A stretch of 64,000 nt of DNA from Bacteroides oleiciplenus YIT 12058 (lineage in GTDB: Bacteria > Bacteroidota > Bacteroidia > Bacteroidales > Bacteroidaceae), in NCBI RefSeq assembly GCF_000315485.1, contig NZ_JH992946.1:310001-374000 (forward strand), written 5' to 3'. Below are positions 54,186 through 63,734 of this stretch, in pieces (position 1 is the stretch's first letter; each line of letters starts with the position of its first letter). The notes below the pieces were generated by a model. It saw only the letters and a program-made list of their open reading frames with translations, was not told the DNA's origin and made no database searches. Position numbers and translations under genes: made by a program.

Positions 54186-56651
54186 ATGAAACGTATATTA
54201 AGTATATGCTTATTGATGGTAATAGTGGTATTTAATCTTTCTGCAGTGGATATCGTACCATTACCTTATAAAGTGAAAACTACAAATAAAAAGTTCTCTT
54301 TAGAAACAGGTGTTGACTATGAGAAACTTTTGATGGAACGAAATGCATCTATCAAGTCGTTTCAGATGGGTATTCGTGGAGGTGAACTGGATGGATTTTT
54401 TCAGAAATTGGGCTTTTTCAAGGAAGAATTGGGTGATGAAGGTTACGAGCTTCATATAGATAACAATCAGGTTGTGTTGGCTGCAAATACTCCTCAGGGA
54501 CTTTTCTATGGAAAGCAATCTTTAATTCAACTGATTCGTGGTGCAAAGAATAATAAGCTTCAAGGATTGCACATCATAGACAAGCCGGCAGTGAAATTCC
54601 GTGGGGTAATGGACGATATAAGTCGTGGGCCTGTTCCGACCTTGGAATACATGAAATATCAGATTCGACGACTTGCTGAATTGAAAATAAACACATTGAC
54701 TTACTATACGGAGCATGTAGTGCGTACGGAGAAGCATCCTGAGTTTGCACCTCCTGGTGGTGCGTTATCCATAGCCGAGTGGAAAGAATTATCTGAGTAT
54801 GCAAAGGAGTATTATATAGAGTTAATACCCAATTTTCAATCACTTGGCCATGCCGGAAAGGTGTTGCTTAGCCCTAAATTTCAGAATATTGCTGAAAGCA
54901 ATACGATGTATGCTTTGACTAAACCTGAAACATTAGAATTCATGCGGGATATTTATACAGAAATGAGTCCTGCGTTTGAGTCAAAGTTCTTTCATGTGAA
55001 TTGTGATGAAACCTTTGATATAGGACGTGGTCCATCTGCCGAAAAAGTGAAAGAGCTTGGTGCAGGACGTGTATATACGGACTATATGAACCAGTTGTCT
55101 GCAATATTAAAAGATAATGGTAAGTGCATGATGATGTGGGGAGATATTGTGCTACAATATCCGGAAGTTTTGGACATCCTTGCAAAGGGGACAGTGATGA
55201 TGACCTGGGAGTACAGTGATTATGATTCTTATAGCAAATGGATTGATCCGTTTGTAGAGAAAGGATTTGATTTTATTGTGTGCCCTGGGGTGTTGAATTC
55301 ATCTCGTATCTCTCCAAATTACAAAATGGCCATTCCTAACCTCCAGAAGTTTATAAAGCAAGGAGTTGAGAAAGGAGCTATGGGAGTACTTAATACAGTG
55401 TGGGATGAAGGAAGTTTACAGACTTTCGATCGCGACTGGTATGGAGTGGCTTATGGCGCAGAACATTCATGGAATCCGAATGAAAAGGAGCTCAGTGATT
55501 TTGATGCTCGTCTTTCTAAAGCCATTTACCAGAGCGAAGGGAGGGAGCTTTTCGCTGCCATTCACAAGCTGACTGAAATGAGCGAAATCGGAGCTCTTGA
55601 TAATATGAGTGAACTTGTCTTCTGGAAAACAATGATTCCTGAAAGAGGTAAATACATTCAATATAGCTTGGCAGATTGGGAAGATGTGTTTGAAGCCTGT
55701 TTAGAGATCGATTCTATTTTGAGTAAACCGACCGCTAAGAATTATATACGTGAATACAAGGCGTTTGGTATGGTGACTGCCGAATATAAATATTTGGCAA
55801 AAGCCAAGCTGAAATTGACCGAGGCTGCGTCTTTATATGCTGAGGCTATTGAATTTCAATGTCAGAACAAGACGAAAGCTAAAGCTTTGTTAGATAAAGC
55901 TTTAACTAACATAGCTGAATGCCGGAACGATTTAGCTAAGGTTCAAAAGGATTATGATGCTATTTGGAAAAAAGAAAATCGTGAGTATTGGAATAACTTT
56001 GAAATGGAGTCTTTTAATCGATTATTAGCTGATTATGATGACATAATTACTTCATTCAACACATCAGTTGGATATTTTGAACAAGGCTTGCCTCTAATTG
56101 CTCCAGCTGATATTCGCTTGGATATCCGGGAGCTCAAAGGTTCATACTTTACCTACTGGTTGATATCTCCGGCTTTCAATCTTGAGAATGGGGTGACATT
56201 CGATACGGACTTATTGAAAGGAATGGGTGGGGAGAGCACTGCTGCTCCTTTTCCTGGGTTCTCATTTTTCAATGAGAAAGGGGAGAGTATCAAGTGGATG
56301 AAATATTCCTCTTCACTTTCTGATCGTGTTTCGTTGGATACACCTTTAGACGCAAAAGGTAAAGTGCTATCTTATGCTTATTGTACATTAGAATCTCTGA
56401 AAGAGCAAACAGTAATCGCCAGCTTTGGTTTTACCGGAAAACTTGAAATTGTCTGTAACGGAGTATCTGTCTTTAAAAGACAGGGTAGTGAGACTATGAT
56501 TACGGACGAGTATCAATGCAAGCTGAACCTGAAAGCAGGAAAAAATAAGATATTGCTTAAGTTGGGAAGAGCGACAAATAACTGGGAGTTTTCTTTCCGT
56601 ATAGCAGATGTTAAAGTAAGCAGTAGGAAGAATAAATATCAAATAGATTAG
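54186..56651 (+). CDS. GH20-like hexosaminidase with extra C-terminal domains
   Basis: 821 residues with signal peptide. GH20b-like N-terminal domain (GYELHIDNNQVVLAANTPQG), then a barrel: RGVMDDISRGPVPTLEYM, NCDETFDIGRG with Asp274-Glu275, and WEYSDYDSYSKW. From about residue 490 a helical segment and a beta domain follow. It is clearly diverged from the GH20 at 31642. It should remove beta-linked GlcNAc or GalNAc and is the last gene of the operon. Confidence 0.8.
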   Translation: MKRILSICLLMVIVVFNLSAVDIVPLPYKVKTTNKKFSLETGVDYEKLLMERNASIKSFQMGIRGGELDGFFQKLGFFKEELGDEGYELHIDNNQVVLAANTPQGLFYGKQSLIQLIRGAKNNKLQGLHIIDKPAVKFRGVMDDISRGPVPTLEYMKYQIRRLAELKINTLTYYTEHVVRTEKHPEFAPPGGALSIAEWKELSEYAKEYYIELIPNFQSLGHAGKVLLSPKFQNIAESNTMYALTKPETLEFMRDIYTEMSPAFESKFFHVNCDETFDIGRGPSAEKVKELGAGRVYTDYMNQLSAILKDNGKCMMMWGDIVLQYPEVLDILAKGTVMMTWEYSDYDSYSKWIDPFVEKGFDFIVCPGVLNSSRISPNYKMAIPNLQKFIKQGVEKGAMGVLNTVWDEGSLQTFDRDWYGVAYGAEHSWNPNEKELSDFDARLSKAIYQSEGRELFAAIHKLTEMSEIGALDNMSELVFWKTMIPERGKYIQYSLADWEDVFEACLEIDSILSKPTAKNYIREYKAFGMVTAEYKYLAKAKLKLTEAASLYAEAIEFQCQNKTKAKALLDKALTNIAECRNDLAKVQKDYDAIWKKENREYWNNFEMESFNRLLADYDDIITSFNTSVGYFEQGLPLIAPADIRLDIRELKGSYFTYWLISPAFNLENGVTFDTDLLKGMGGESTAAPFPGFSFFNEKGESIKWMKYSSSLSDRVSLDTPLDAKGKVLSYAYCTLESLKEQTVIASFGFTGKLEIVCNGVSVFKRQGSETMITDEYQCKLNLKAGKNKILLKLGRATNNWEFSFRIADVKVSSRKNKYQID

Positions 56652-56692
56652 CAGGATAATGCCGGAAAAGAGATAAGCTAAAGTTTTTTCCT

Positions 56693-56745
56693 CCCACCTT
56701 TTATTCTCCTCTTTTGTGTTGAGAATAAAGGCGGGATGTTCCTTT
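56693..56745 (+). terminator. Hairpin between the operon and the araC gene
   Basis: CCCACCTTTTATTCTC (56693-56708) pairs with GAGAATAAAGGCGGG (56721-56735) with one mismatch and one bulge, followed by a T/C-rich tail. It lies in the gap between convergent genes. Confidence 0.6.
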
Positions 56746-56758
56746 CCTTCTGTTGTTA

Positions 56759-57595
56759 TCATGCCCTCGTCATTCTGTATTCCTTAGGCGACATCCCCGT
56801 ATGCTTTTTGAAGTATCGTCCGAAAAACGACTGGTCGGGGAAATTATAACGGTCGGCTATCTCTTTCAGCGACAGGTTGGTGGATTGCAGCGTCACCTTA
56901 ATTTCCAGGGTCAGGAATTCATCGATGATTTCTTTGGCGGAAATATTGCCTGCTTCCCTGGTGATGGCTGAGAGATAGCGGGTGGATATGCAAAGTTGTT
57001 CGGCATAGAAAGCCACATCCCGCTGGCTGGTGCAGTGCGTATGTACCAAGTGGATGAACTTCTTAAATAATTGCCCTTTCCGGTTGCTCCCTTCCAGTTG
57101 TTCTTTGGTGAAATACCGCTGCACCTTATCATAAGTATCCAGAAAGAATATCTGAAGCAGGTTTTGGGCAATACTTTCCTGAAACCTGTTTTCTTTGTCA
57201 CCATAGACGGCTGCGCTTGCACCTATCAATCCCGTGATGGCCCTTATCGCTTCGGGATCCGTATGGGTATAGCACGCATTTTCTTTCATGAAATGCATGA
57301 AAGCCGGGTCCAGACGGAAACAGGCAACTTTTATCATTTCGCCTGAATAAGCGAAGTAATGTACCCGGAAATCCCTAGTGGCCGATTTCAATGAAAGAAT
57401 GGAACCGGGCAGTAACATTACATTCGTATTGGGAACGATGTGATATTCCTCTAAATCTATACTAAAATCCGCTTCCCCTTTGGTGCAATACAGGAGTGCA
57501 CCGTTGGTCAGTTTGATGAGGCGGTTGCGGTAAAAGTCCAGATTGTCCTCTCCGGCTCTGAATGTTTCTGCTTTGGTAGTTAATAATGGATTCAT
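56759..57595 (-). CDS. AraC-family transcriptional regulator
   Basis: 278 residues. N-terminal cupin-like sensing domain (residues about 10-150) and a C-terminal double helix-turn-helix ending LSLKEIADRYNFPDQSFFGRY and FKKHTGMSPKEYR. It is divergent from an RND efflux operon and probably activates it. The frame is open to 57646, but that region lies upstream of the predicted transcription start, so ATG 57595 is chosen. Confidence 0.92.
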   Translation of the reverse strand: MNPLLTTKAETFRAGEDNLDFYRNRLIKLTNGALLYCTKGEADFSIDLEEYHIVPNTNVMLLPGSILSLKSATRDFRVHYFAYSGEMIKVACFRLDPAFMHFMKENACYTHTDPEAIRAITGLIGASAAVYGDKENRFQESIAQNLLQIFFLDTYDKVQRYFTKEQLEGSNRKGQLFKKFIHLVHTHCTSQRDVAFYAEQLCISTRYLSAITREAGNISAKEIIDEFLTLEIKVTLQSTNLSLKEIADRYNFPDQSFFGRYFKKHTGMSPKEYRMTRA

Positions 57596-57623
57596 ACTTG
57601 TCTTTTTGAGAATTTTGATGGTA

Positions 57624-57631
57624 CAAAGGTA
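57624..57631 (-). promoter_or_regulatory. -7 element of the araC promoter (TACCTTTG)
   Basis: On the - strand TACCTTTG at 57631-57624 lies 29 bases before the ATG at 57595. A TTTG further upstream is at only a 12-base spacing, so no -33 element is claimed. Confidence 0.55.
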
Positions 57632-57719
57632 GGATATCTTTTTCAAACGTTAAGTGGTCTGTTCCGAAAATGAACAATGGAGTGCGACAAATGAAACAAG
57701 TTATTGTTCAAAAACGGCA

Positions 57720-57727
57720 TACCTTTG
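57720..57727 (+). promoter_or_regulatory. -7 element of the second efflux promoter (TACCTTTG)
   Basis: TACCTTTG lies 46 bases before the ATG at 57773. The -33 region lacks a good TTTG, as is common for promoters needing an AraC activator. Confidence 0.55.
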
Positions 57728-57772
57728 CCGCCGACATTAGAAAAAGAAGTTTTTTTATTTAAAGATTGTAGT

Positions 57773-58930
57773 ATGATAACAAAGAAGAGATTGACAAAGC
57801 AGATGATGACGCTCATCTGTAGTGTGACATTGGCAGCATGCGGACAGGCTCCTACCGTGCAGACCAATTCAGAGTATGAAGTGATGGGAATCACGACTTC
57901 CGACAGAGAATTGCAAACTACCTACTCAGCGAGTATCCGTGGACGACAGGACATTGACATTTATCCGCAGGTATCCGGTTTTCTGACTAAACTTTGTGTG
58001 GAAGAAGGGCAGTCCGTCCGTAAAGGGCAAGTGCTGTTTATCATAGACCAAGTGCCTTACCGTGCTGCTTTGCAGACTGCCGAGGCCAATGTGGAAGCAG
58101 CCCGCGCAAGTGTGGCTACTGCGCAACTGACGTATGACAGTAAGAAAGAATTGTTTGCACAGAATGTAATTTCGGAGTTCGACTTACAGACGTCTTACAA
58201 TAACCTGTTGACAGCAAAGGCGCAGTTGGCGCAGACGGAAGCGCAGCGTGTGAGTGCTGCCAATAACCTCTCGTATACCGAAGTGAAAAGTCCTGCTGAC
58301 GGAGTTGTAGGTACTCTGCCTTATCGTGTGGGTGCTTTGGTTAGCGCCAGTTTGCCTAAACCGTTGACCACGGTTTCCGATAATTCCGATATGTACGTGT
58401 ACTTCTCGATGACGGAAAACCAGTTGCTGGATATGACCCGCCGCTACGGTTCCAAAAACAAGGCGCTCGAAGAGATGCCTTCCATTTCACTGATCCTGAA
58501 TGATAAGTCAACGTACCCCTCACAGGGAAAGATTGAGACTATTAGCGGTGTGATAGATACATCGACCGGAACCGTCAGCCTGCGTGCCGTATTCCCCAAT
58601 AAGGACGGATTGCTGCAGAGTGGAGGTTCGGGCAATGTGGTAGTCCCTGTTCAAAAACGGAATTGTATCGTTATTCCGCAAGCGGCCACTTATGAGTTGC
58701 AGGATAAAGTGTTTGTATTTAAGGTGATAGACGGCAAAGCGCAGTCTGCTCCGGTAGATGTGACCCGTGTGAACGGAGGAAAAGAATATATAGTAGATAA
58801 CGGTTTGAGTGTGGGCGACATCATTGTGGCCGAAGGAGTGGGATTGCTGCGTGAAGGTACGCCGGTACAGCCCAAGTCAGCATCTTCTGCTGCACAACCC
58901 ACTGCTAATCAACAAACAAAGGAGGATTAA
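57773..58930 (+). CDS. RND efflux periplasmic adaptor, lipoprotein
   Basis: 385 residues. Lipobox ending LAAC after a signal sequence. Barrel-sandwich and hairpin domains: DIYPQVSGFLTKLCVEEGQSVRKGQVLFIID, EVKSPADGVVGTLPYRVG. The Ala-rich helical hairpin AEANVEAARASVATAQ indicates a TolC-contacting adaptor. The ORF upstream to 57704 is rejected because the promoter element at 57720 lies in it. AcrA-like. Confidence 0.95.
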   Translation: MITKKRLTKQMMTLICSVTLAACGQAPTVQTNSEYEVMGITTSDRELQTTYSASIRGRQDIDIYPQVSGFLTKLCVEEGQSVRKGQVLFIIDQVPYRAALQTAEANVEAARASVATAQLTYDSKKELFAQNVISEFDLQTSYNNLLTAKAQLAQTEAQRVSAANNLSYTEVKSPADGVVGTLPYRVGALVSASLPKPLTTVSDNSDMYVYFSMTENQLLDMTRRYGSKNKALEEMPSISLILNDKSTYPSQGKIETISGVIDTSTGTVSLRAVFPNKDGLLQSGGSGNVVVPVQKRNCIVIPQAATYELQDKVFVFKVIDGKAQSAPVDVTRVNGGKEYIVDNGLSVGDIIVAEGVGLLREGTPVQPKSASSAAQPTANQQTKED

Positions 58931-58933
58931 TCC

Positions 58934-61900
58934 ATGAATTTGAGAACATTTATTGAACGCCCGGTATTTTCGGCAGTCATATCTATTACGATTGTCATCC
59001 TGGGCATCATCGGGCTGTTTACCTTGCCCGTAGAACAATATCCCGATATTGCTCCGCCTACCGTCATGGTAAGCACCAATTATTTCGGTGCTAGTGCGGA
59101 AACATTGCAGAAGAGCGTTATCGCACCACTGGAAGAAGCTATCAACGGTGTGGAGAACATGACTTATATGACTTCCAGCGCCACCAATGCCGGTACGGTT
59201 TCCATCACCGTTTATTTCCAGCAGGGCACTGACCCCGATATGGCGGCGGTCAACGTGCAAAACCGTGTATCCAAAGCTACGGGACAGCTCCCGGTGGAAG
59301 TTACCCAGGTGGGTGTGACGACCATGAAGCGCCAGACCAGTATCTTGCAGATGTTTTCGCTGCACAGTCCTGATGACTCTTACGATGAAAACTTCCTGTC
59401 CAACTATATCAGTATCAACCTGAAACCGCAGATACTCCGTATTTCCGGTGTGGGAGATATGATGATTATGGGTGGTGACTACAGTATGCGTGTCTGGATG
59501 AAACCCGATGTGATGGCGCAATACAAACTGATTCCGTCGGATGTGTCGGCAGTGCTTGCCGAGCAGAATATCGAATCGGCTACCGGTTCGTTCGGAGAGA
59601 ACTCGGACGAGACTTACCAGTATACCATGAAGTATAAAGGCCGTCTCATCACGCCGGAGGAATTTGGTGAAATTGTTATCCGTTCTACTGAAGATGGCGA
59701 AGTGCTGAAACTGAAAGATATAGCGGACATTGAGCTAGGTAAGGACAGCTATGCCTACAAAGGCGGCATGGACAGGCACAACGGTGTATCCTGTATGGTG
59801 TTCCAGACGGCCGGTTCCAATGCAACGGAAGTGAACCAGAACATCGACAAATTGCTGGATGAAGTACGTAAGGACCTGCCGAAAGGCATAGAACTCACGC
59901 AGATGATGAGCTCCAACGACTTCCTTTTCGCTTCTATCCATGAGGTGGTAAAAACGCTGATAGAGGCTATCATTCTCGTTATCTTGGTGGTGTATATTTT
60001 CTTGCAAGACATCCGTTCTACGCTGATTCCGCTGGTAGGTATTGTTGTTTCGCTGATTGGTACGTTTGCTTTTATGGCGGTGGCAGGATTTAGTATCAAC
60101 CTGATAACGCTCTTCGCCCTGGTGCTTGTGATTGGTACGGTGGTAGATGATGCCATAGTCGTCGTCGAGGCGGTACAGTCGCGCTTCGACGTAGGTTACA
60201 AGTCTTCCTATATGGCAAGTATCGACGCAATGAAGGGTATCAGTAATGCGGTTATCACCTCTTCGCTGGTATTTATGGCGGTATTTATTCCTGTATCGTT
60301 TATGAGTGGCACGTCCGGTACGTTCTACACTCAGTTCGGATTGACGATGGCGGTTGCTGTAGGTATCTCGGCCATTAACGCTTTGACACTGAGCCCGGCA
60401 CTTTGCGCCCTGTTGCTGAGACCTTATATTAATGAAGACGGCACACAGAAGAATAATTTCGCTGCACGTTTCCGCAGGGCATTCAATGCGGCTTTTGATG
60501 TGGTGGTTGAGAAGTATAAAGGTGCGGTGTTGTTCTTTATCAAACGCCGTTGGCTGTCGTGGTCGTTGCTGGCTTGCTCGGTGGTGTTGCTGGTGGTTCT
60601 GATGAACTCTACAAAGACCAGTCTCGTGCCCGATGAGGACCAGGGGGTACTGTTTGTCAATGTAAGCACGGCTCCGGGTAGTTCTCTGAAGACTACAGAC
60701 GACATCATGCTCCGCATTGAAGAACGCTTGGAAGGTATTCCGCAGAAACTGCATATTCAAAAGGTGACCGGTTACGGCTTGTTGTCCGGACAGGGAAACT
60801 CTTTCGGTATGATTGTGGTGAAGCTGAAACCCTGGGATGAACGTACGAAGAAAGAAGACCAGGTACAGGCGGTCATCGGACAGATTTATGCCCGCACGGC
60901 GGACATCAAGGATGCTACGGTATTCGCCATTGCTCCGGGTATGATTCCGGGTTACGGTATGGGTAACGCTCTCGACCTGAATGTGCAGGATAAGTTGGGT
61001 ACGGATGTGAATACATTCTTCCAGACCACCCAGCAATATCTGGGCGCCTTGAACCAGCGTCCCGAAATCTCTATGGCCTATTCTACTTTCGACGTGCGCT
61101 ATCCGCAGTGGATGGTAGAGGTGGACGCTGCCAAGTGCAAACGTGCCGGCATCACTTCCGATGCGGTGCTCTCCACGCTGTCGGGCTACTACGGTGGACA
61201 GTATGTGTCCAATTTCAACCGTTTCTCTAAAGTATATAAGGTGATGATTCAGGCCGACCCGCAGTATCGTATGGATGAAAGCTCATTGGATAACGCTTTT
61301 GTGCGCATGGCAAATGGTGAGATGGCTCCGTTGAGCCAGTTCGTTACGCTGACGCGTACGTATGGCGCCGAGACGCTGAGTCGTTTCAATATGTACAACT
61401 CCATTGCGGTGAATGCCATGCCTGCCGAGGGATATAGTACGGGTGACGCTATCCGTGCCGTGAAAGAAACAGCGGAGATAAGCCTGCCGAAAGGTTACGG
61501 TTACGATTTCGGTGGTATCACACGTGAGGAAAACCAGCAAAGCGGTACGACGGTGATTATCTTCGCTATCTGTATTCTGATGATTTACCTGATTCTGAGT
61601 GCGCTCTATGAAAGTTTCATTGTTCCGTTTGCGGTGATTCTGGCTGTTCCGGTGGGGTTGATGGGTACGTTCCTGTTTGCTAAGATGGCGGGATTGGAGA
61701 ATAATATTTATCTGCAGACTGGTTTGATTATGTTGATAGGTTTGCTTGCCAAGACAGCCATTTTGTTGACGGAGTATGCTGCTGAACGTCGTAAGGCAGG
61801 CATGGGGCTGATCGCTTCTGCAGTCAGTGCGGCCAAGGCTCGTCTGCGTCCTATCCTGATGACGGCGCTGACGATGATTTTCGGTTTATTCCCGCTGGTA

Positions 61901-62128
61901 GTGGCTACCGGAGTAGGTGCTAACGGTAACCGTTCGTTGGGTACAGGTGTAGTAGGTGGTATGACTATCGGCACATTGGCATTGCTCTTTATCGTCCCGG
62001 CTCTGTTCGTCACCTTCCAGTGGCTGCAGGAACGTCTTCGTCCGGCGCAATCTATGCTGACACGCGATTGGCAGATTGAAGAGGAGATGGAAGTGAGCAA
62101 GAAAGAAATAGAGGAATCACATAAGTGA
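58934..62128 (+). CDS. RND (HAE1-type) efflux permease, AcrB-like
   Basis: 1064 residues. FIERPVFSAVISITIVILGIIG at TM1, proton-relay aspartates in GTVVDDAIVVVEAV, and GLMGTFLFAKMAGLENN plus GLIMLIGLLAKTAILLTEY in the second half. AcrB-type pump, different in detail from the one at 24304. Start is three bases after the adaptor stop; the two are co-translated. Confidence 0.97.
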   Translation: MNLRTFIERPVFSAVISITIVILGIIGLFTLPVEQYPDIAPPTVMVSTNYFGASAETLQKSVIAPLEEAINGVENMTYMTSSATNAGTVSITVYFQQGTDPDMAAVNVQNRVSKATGQLPVEVTQVGVTTMKRQTSILQMFSLHSPDDSYDENFLSNYISINLKPQILRISGVGDMMIMGGDYSMRVWMKPDVMAQYKLIPSDVSAVLAEQNIESATGSFGENSDETYQYTMKYKGRLITPEEFGEIVIRSTEDGEVLKLKDIADIELGKDSYAYKGGMDRHNGVSCMVFQTAGSNATEVNQNIDKLLDEVRKDLPKGIELTQMMSSNDFLFASIHEVVKTLIEAIILVILVVYIFLQDIRSTLIPLVGIVVSLIGTFAFMAVAGFSINLITLFALVLVIGTVVDDAIVVVEAVQSRFDVGYKSSYMASIDAMKGISNAVITSSLVFMAVFIPVSFMSGTSGTFYTQFGLTMAVAVGISAINALTLSPALCALLLRPYINEDGTQKNNFAARFRRAFNAAFDVVVEKYKGAVLFFIKRRWLSWSLLACSVVLLVVLMNSTKTSLVPDEDQGVLFVNVSTAPGSSLKTTDDIMLRIEERLEGIPQKLHIQKVTGYGLLSGQGNSFGMIVVKLKPWDERTKKEDQVQAVIGQIYARTADIKDATVFAIAPGMIPGYGMGNALDLNVQDKLGTDVNTFFQTTQQYLGALNQRPEISMAYSTFDVRYPQWMVEVDAAKCKRAGITSDAVLSTLSGYYGGQYVSNFNRFSKVYKVMIQADPQYRMDESSLDNAFVRMANGEMAPLSQFVTLTRTYGAETLSRFNMYNSIAVNAMPAEGYSTGDAIRAVKETAEISLPKGYGYDFGGITREENQQSGTTVIIFAICILMIYLILSALYESFIVPFAVILAVPVGLMGTFLFAKMAGLENNIYLQTGLIMLIGLLAKTAILLTEYAAERRKAGMGLIASAVSAAKARLRPILMTALTMIFGLFPLVVATGVGANGNRSLGTGVVGGMTIGTLALLFIVPALFVTFQWLQERLRPAQSMLTRDWQIEEEMEVSKKEIEESHK

Positions 62129-62145
62129 AATAAACAATATAAATA

Positions 62146-63510
62146 ATGAAGAAACAAATCATCACTTTAGCTGTCGCAAGCTGTCTGTTAAGTAGCTGCG
62201 GTATCTATACCAAATATGAACGTCCCGAAGTCAAGACCGACGGACTTTACGGGCAGGATGTAGCGGTGGAAGATACCACCTCTATCGCCTCCCTCTCCTG
62301 GCGCGAGTTGTTCACTGACCCGCAACTGCAATCTCTCATCGAGCACGCTCTGCAAGGCAACACCGACTTGCAGTCCGCTCACTGGCGCATCAAAGAGGCG
62401 GAAGCCACTCTTTCTTCCGCCCGTCTGGCGTACTTGCCTTCGTTTATGCTGACCCCGCAAGGTGGTGTCAGCAGTTTCGATAAATCCAAAGGCTCCTGGA
62501 CGTACACCGGCATTGCATCCGCCAGTTGGGAGATCGATATTTTCGGCAAACTGACCAATGCGAAACGTCGTGCGAAAGCCCTTTATCTCCAGAGTCTGGA
62601 GTATGAACAAGCCGTCACCACATCGTTGATAGCCAATGTGGCCAATATGTATTATACCTTATTAATGCTCGATGCCCAATACAACGTCTCTGCTGAAACC
62701 GCCGTGAAGTGGCGCGAAAGCGTGAAGACCATGCGTGCCATGAAAGCTGCGGGTATGACGGATGAGGCTGGAGTGGCCCAGACCGAAGCAAATTGCTACA
62801 TGGTGGAGGCTTCTTTGCTCGACATCCGGCAGCAGATTCGTGAAGTAGAGAACTCTCTTTCCATCCTATTGGGCGATGTGCCTGGTGCCATTGAACGGGG
62901 AAAATTGGAAGGACAGGACTTTCCGGAAGAACTTGCCGTTGGCGTTCCTTTGCAGTTGCTCTCCCGTCGTCCCGATGTAAAGAGTGCGGAACTTTCTTTG
63001 GCACAGGCTTTCTATGGTACTAATGCTGCCCGTTCGGCATTCTATCCGTCCATCACATTGGGAGGCACGGCCGGCTGGACCAACTCTGCTGGAAGTATGA
63101 TTATCAATCCCGGAAAGCTGTTGCTGTCTGCTGTCGGTTCGCTGACGCAACCTTTATTCAATAAAGGTCTGAACATGGCACAATTGAAAATAGCCAAAGC
63201 TCAGCAGGAAGAAGCTAAACTTTCTTTCCAGCAAGCTTTGCTGAATGCAGGTAGTGAGGTGAACAACGCTCTTACGCAAGTGCAAGTGGCCCGTGGCAAA
63301 ACGGAGTTGCGTGACGGACAGATCACTTCTCTGGAAACCGCCGTACGCAGCACCCAATTACTGATGAAGCATGGTAACTCCACTTATCTGGAAGTACTCA
63401 CCGCTCAGCAGTCTTTGCTTTCTGCCCAATTGACGCAGATAGCCGACCGTTTCAATGAAATACAGGGAATTATTAATCTCTATCAGGCTCTGGGAGGCGG
63501 TAGAGAATAA
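62146..63510 (+). CDS. Outer membrane efflux lipoprotein (NodT/OprM-type)
   Basis: 454 residues. Lipobox ending LLSSC. OprM-type signature segments: SWRELFTDPQLQSLIEHALQGNTDLQ, ASWEIDIFGKLTNAKRRAKA, LLSRRPDVKSAELSLAQAFYGTNAARSAFYPSITLGGTAGW. Forms the outer-membrane channel of the second pump. Last gene of that operon. Confidence 0.95.
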   Translation: MKKQIITLAVASCLLSSCGIYTKYERPEVKTDGLYGQDVAVEDTTSIASLSWRELFTDPQLQSLIEHALQGNTDLQSAHWRIKEAEATLSSARLAYLPSFMLTPQGGVSSFDKSKGSWTYTGIASASWEIDIFGKLTNAKRRAKALYLQSLEYEQAVTTSLIANVANMYYTLLMLDAQYNVSAETAVKWRESVKTMRAMKAAGMTDEAGVAQTEANCYMVEASLLDIRQQIREVENSLSILLGDVPGAIERGKLEGQDFPEELAVGVPLQLLSRRPDVKSAELSLAQAFYGTNAARSAFYPSITLGGTAGWTNSAGSMIINPGKLLLSAVGSLTQPLFNKGLNMAQLKIAKAQQEEAKLSFQQALLNAGSEVNNALTQVQVARGKTELRDGQITSLETAVRSTQLLMKHGNSTYLEVLTAQQSLLSAQLTQIADRFNEIQGIINLYQALGGGRE

Positions 63511-63536
63511 AAAACTCTCTCTTCTTTCGTTTCATC

Positions 63537-63600
63537 ATCCCCTTTTATCCTTTCCGGACTGATTCCGGCGAAGTGGTAAAAGGGGATTTCATTATTTTTG
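63537..63600. terminator. Bidirectional terminator after the second efflux operon
   Basis: ATCCCCTTTTA (63537-63547) pairs perfectly with TAAAAGGGGAT (63577-63587), with an inner CCGG pair, followed by TTCATTATTTTTG. It separates the efflux operon from the - strand genes. Confidence 0.85.
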
Positions 63601-63721
63601 CTGTTGCAAATACTGTTCTATCTGCATCGCTGTGGCATCTTTCAGCAACACCTTCTTGTCATTTAGTTTATCCACTTTTTGGGAAATCAGACAGATTCTT
63701 TTCTATTCCTCTCGCCAACAT
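63592..63721 (-). pseudogene. Possible broken small gene
   Basis: On the - strand two frames look protein-like and join at the A-run of CCCAAAAAGTGG: MLARGIEKNLSDFPK from the ATG at 63721, and QKVDKLNDKKVLLKD then ATAMQIEQYLQQQK ending in TAA at 63592. A single-base slip would give a protein of about 45 residues. It could also be chance or a 3' gene remnant. Confidence 0.25.
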
Positions 63722-63734
63722 GAAAAATAGTGAT

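Noticed and set aside
59735..61036. 433-residue open frame on the - strand
   Set aside because: It lies wholly antisense to the RND permease gene, with biased composition (many His, Arg, Gln), and has no promoter or recognisable domain.
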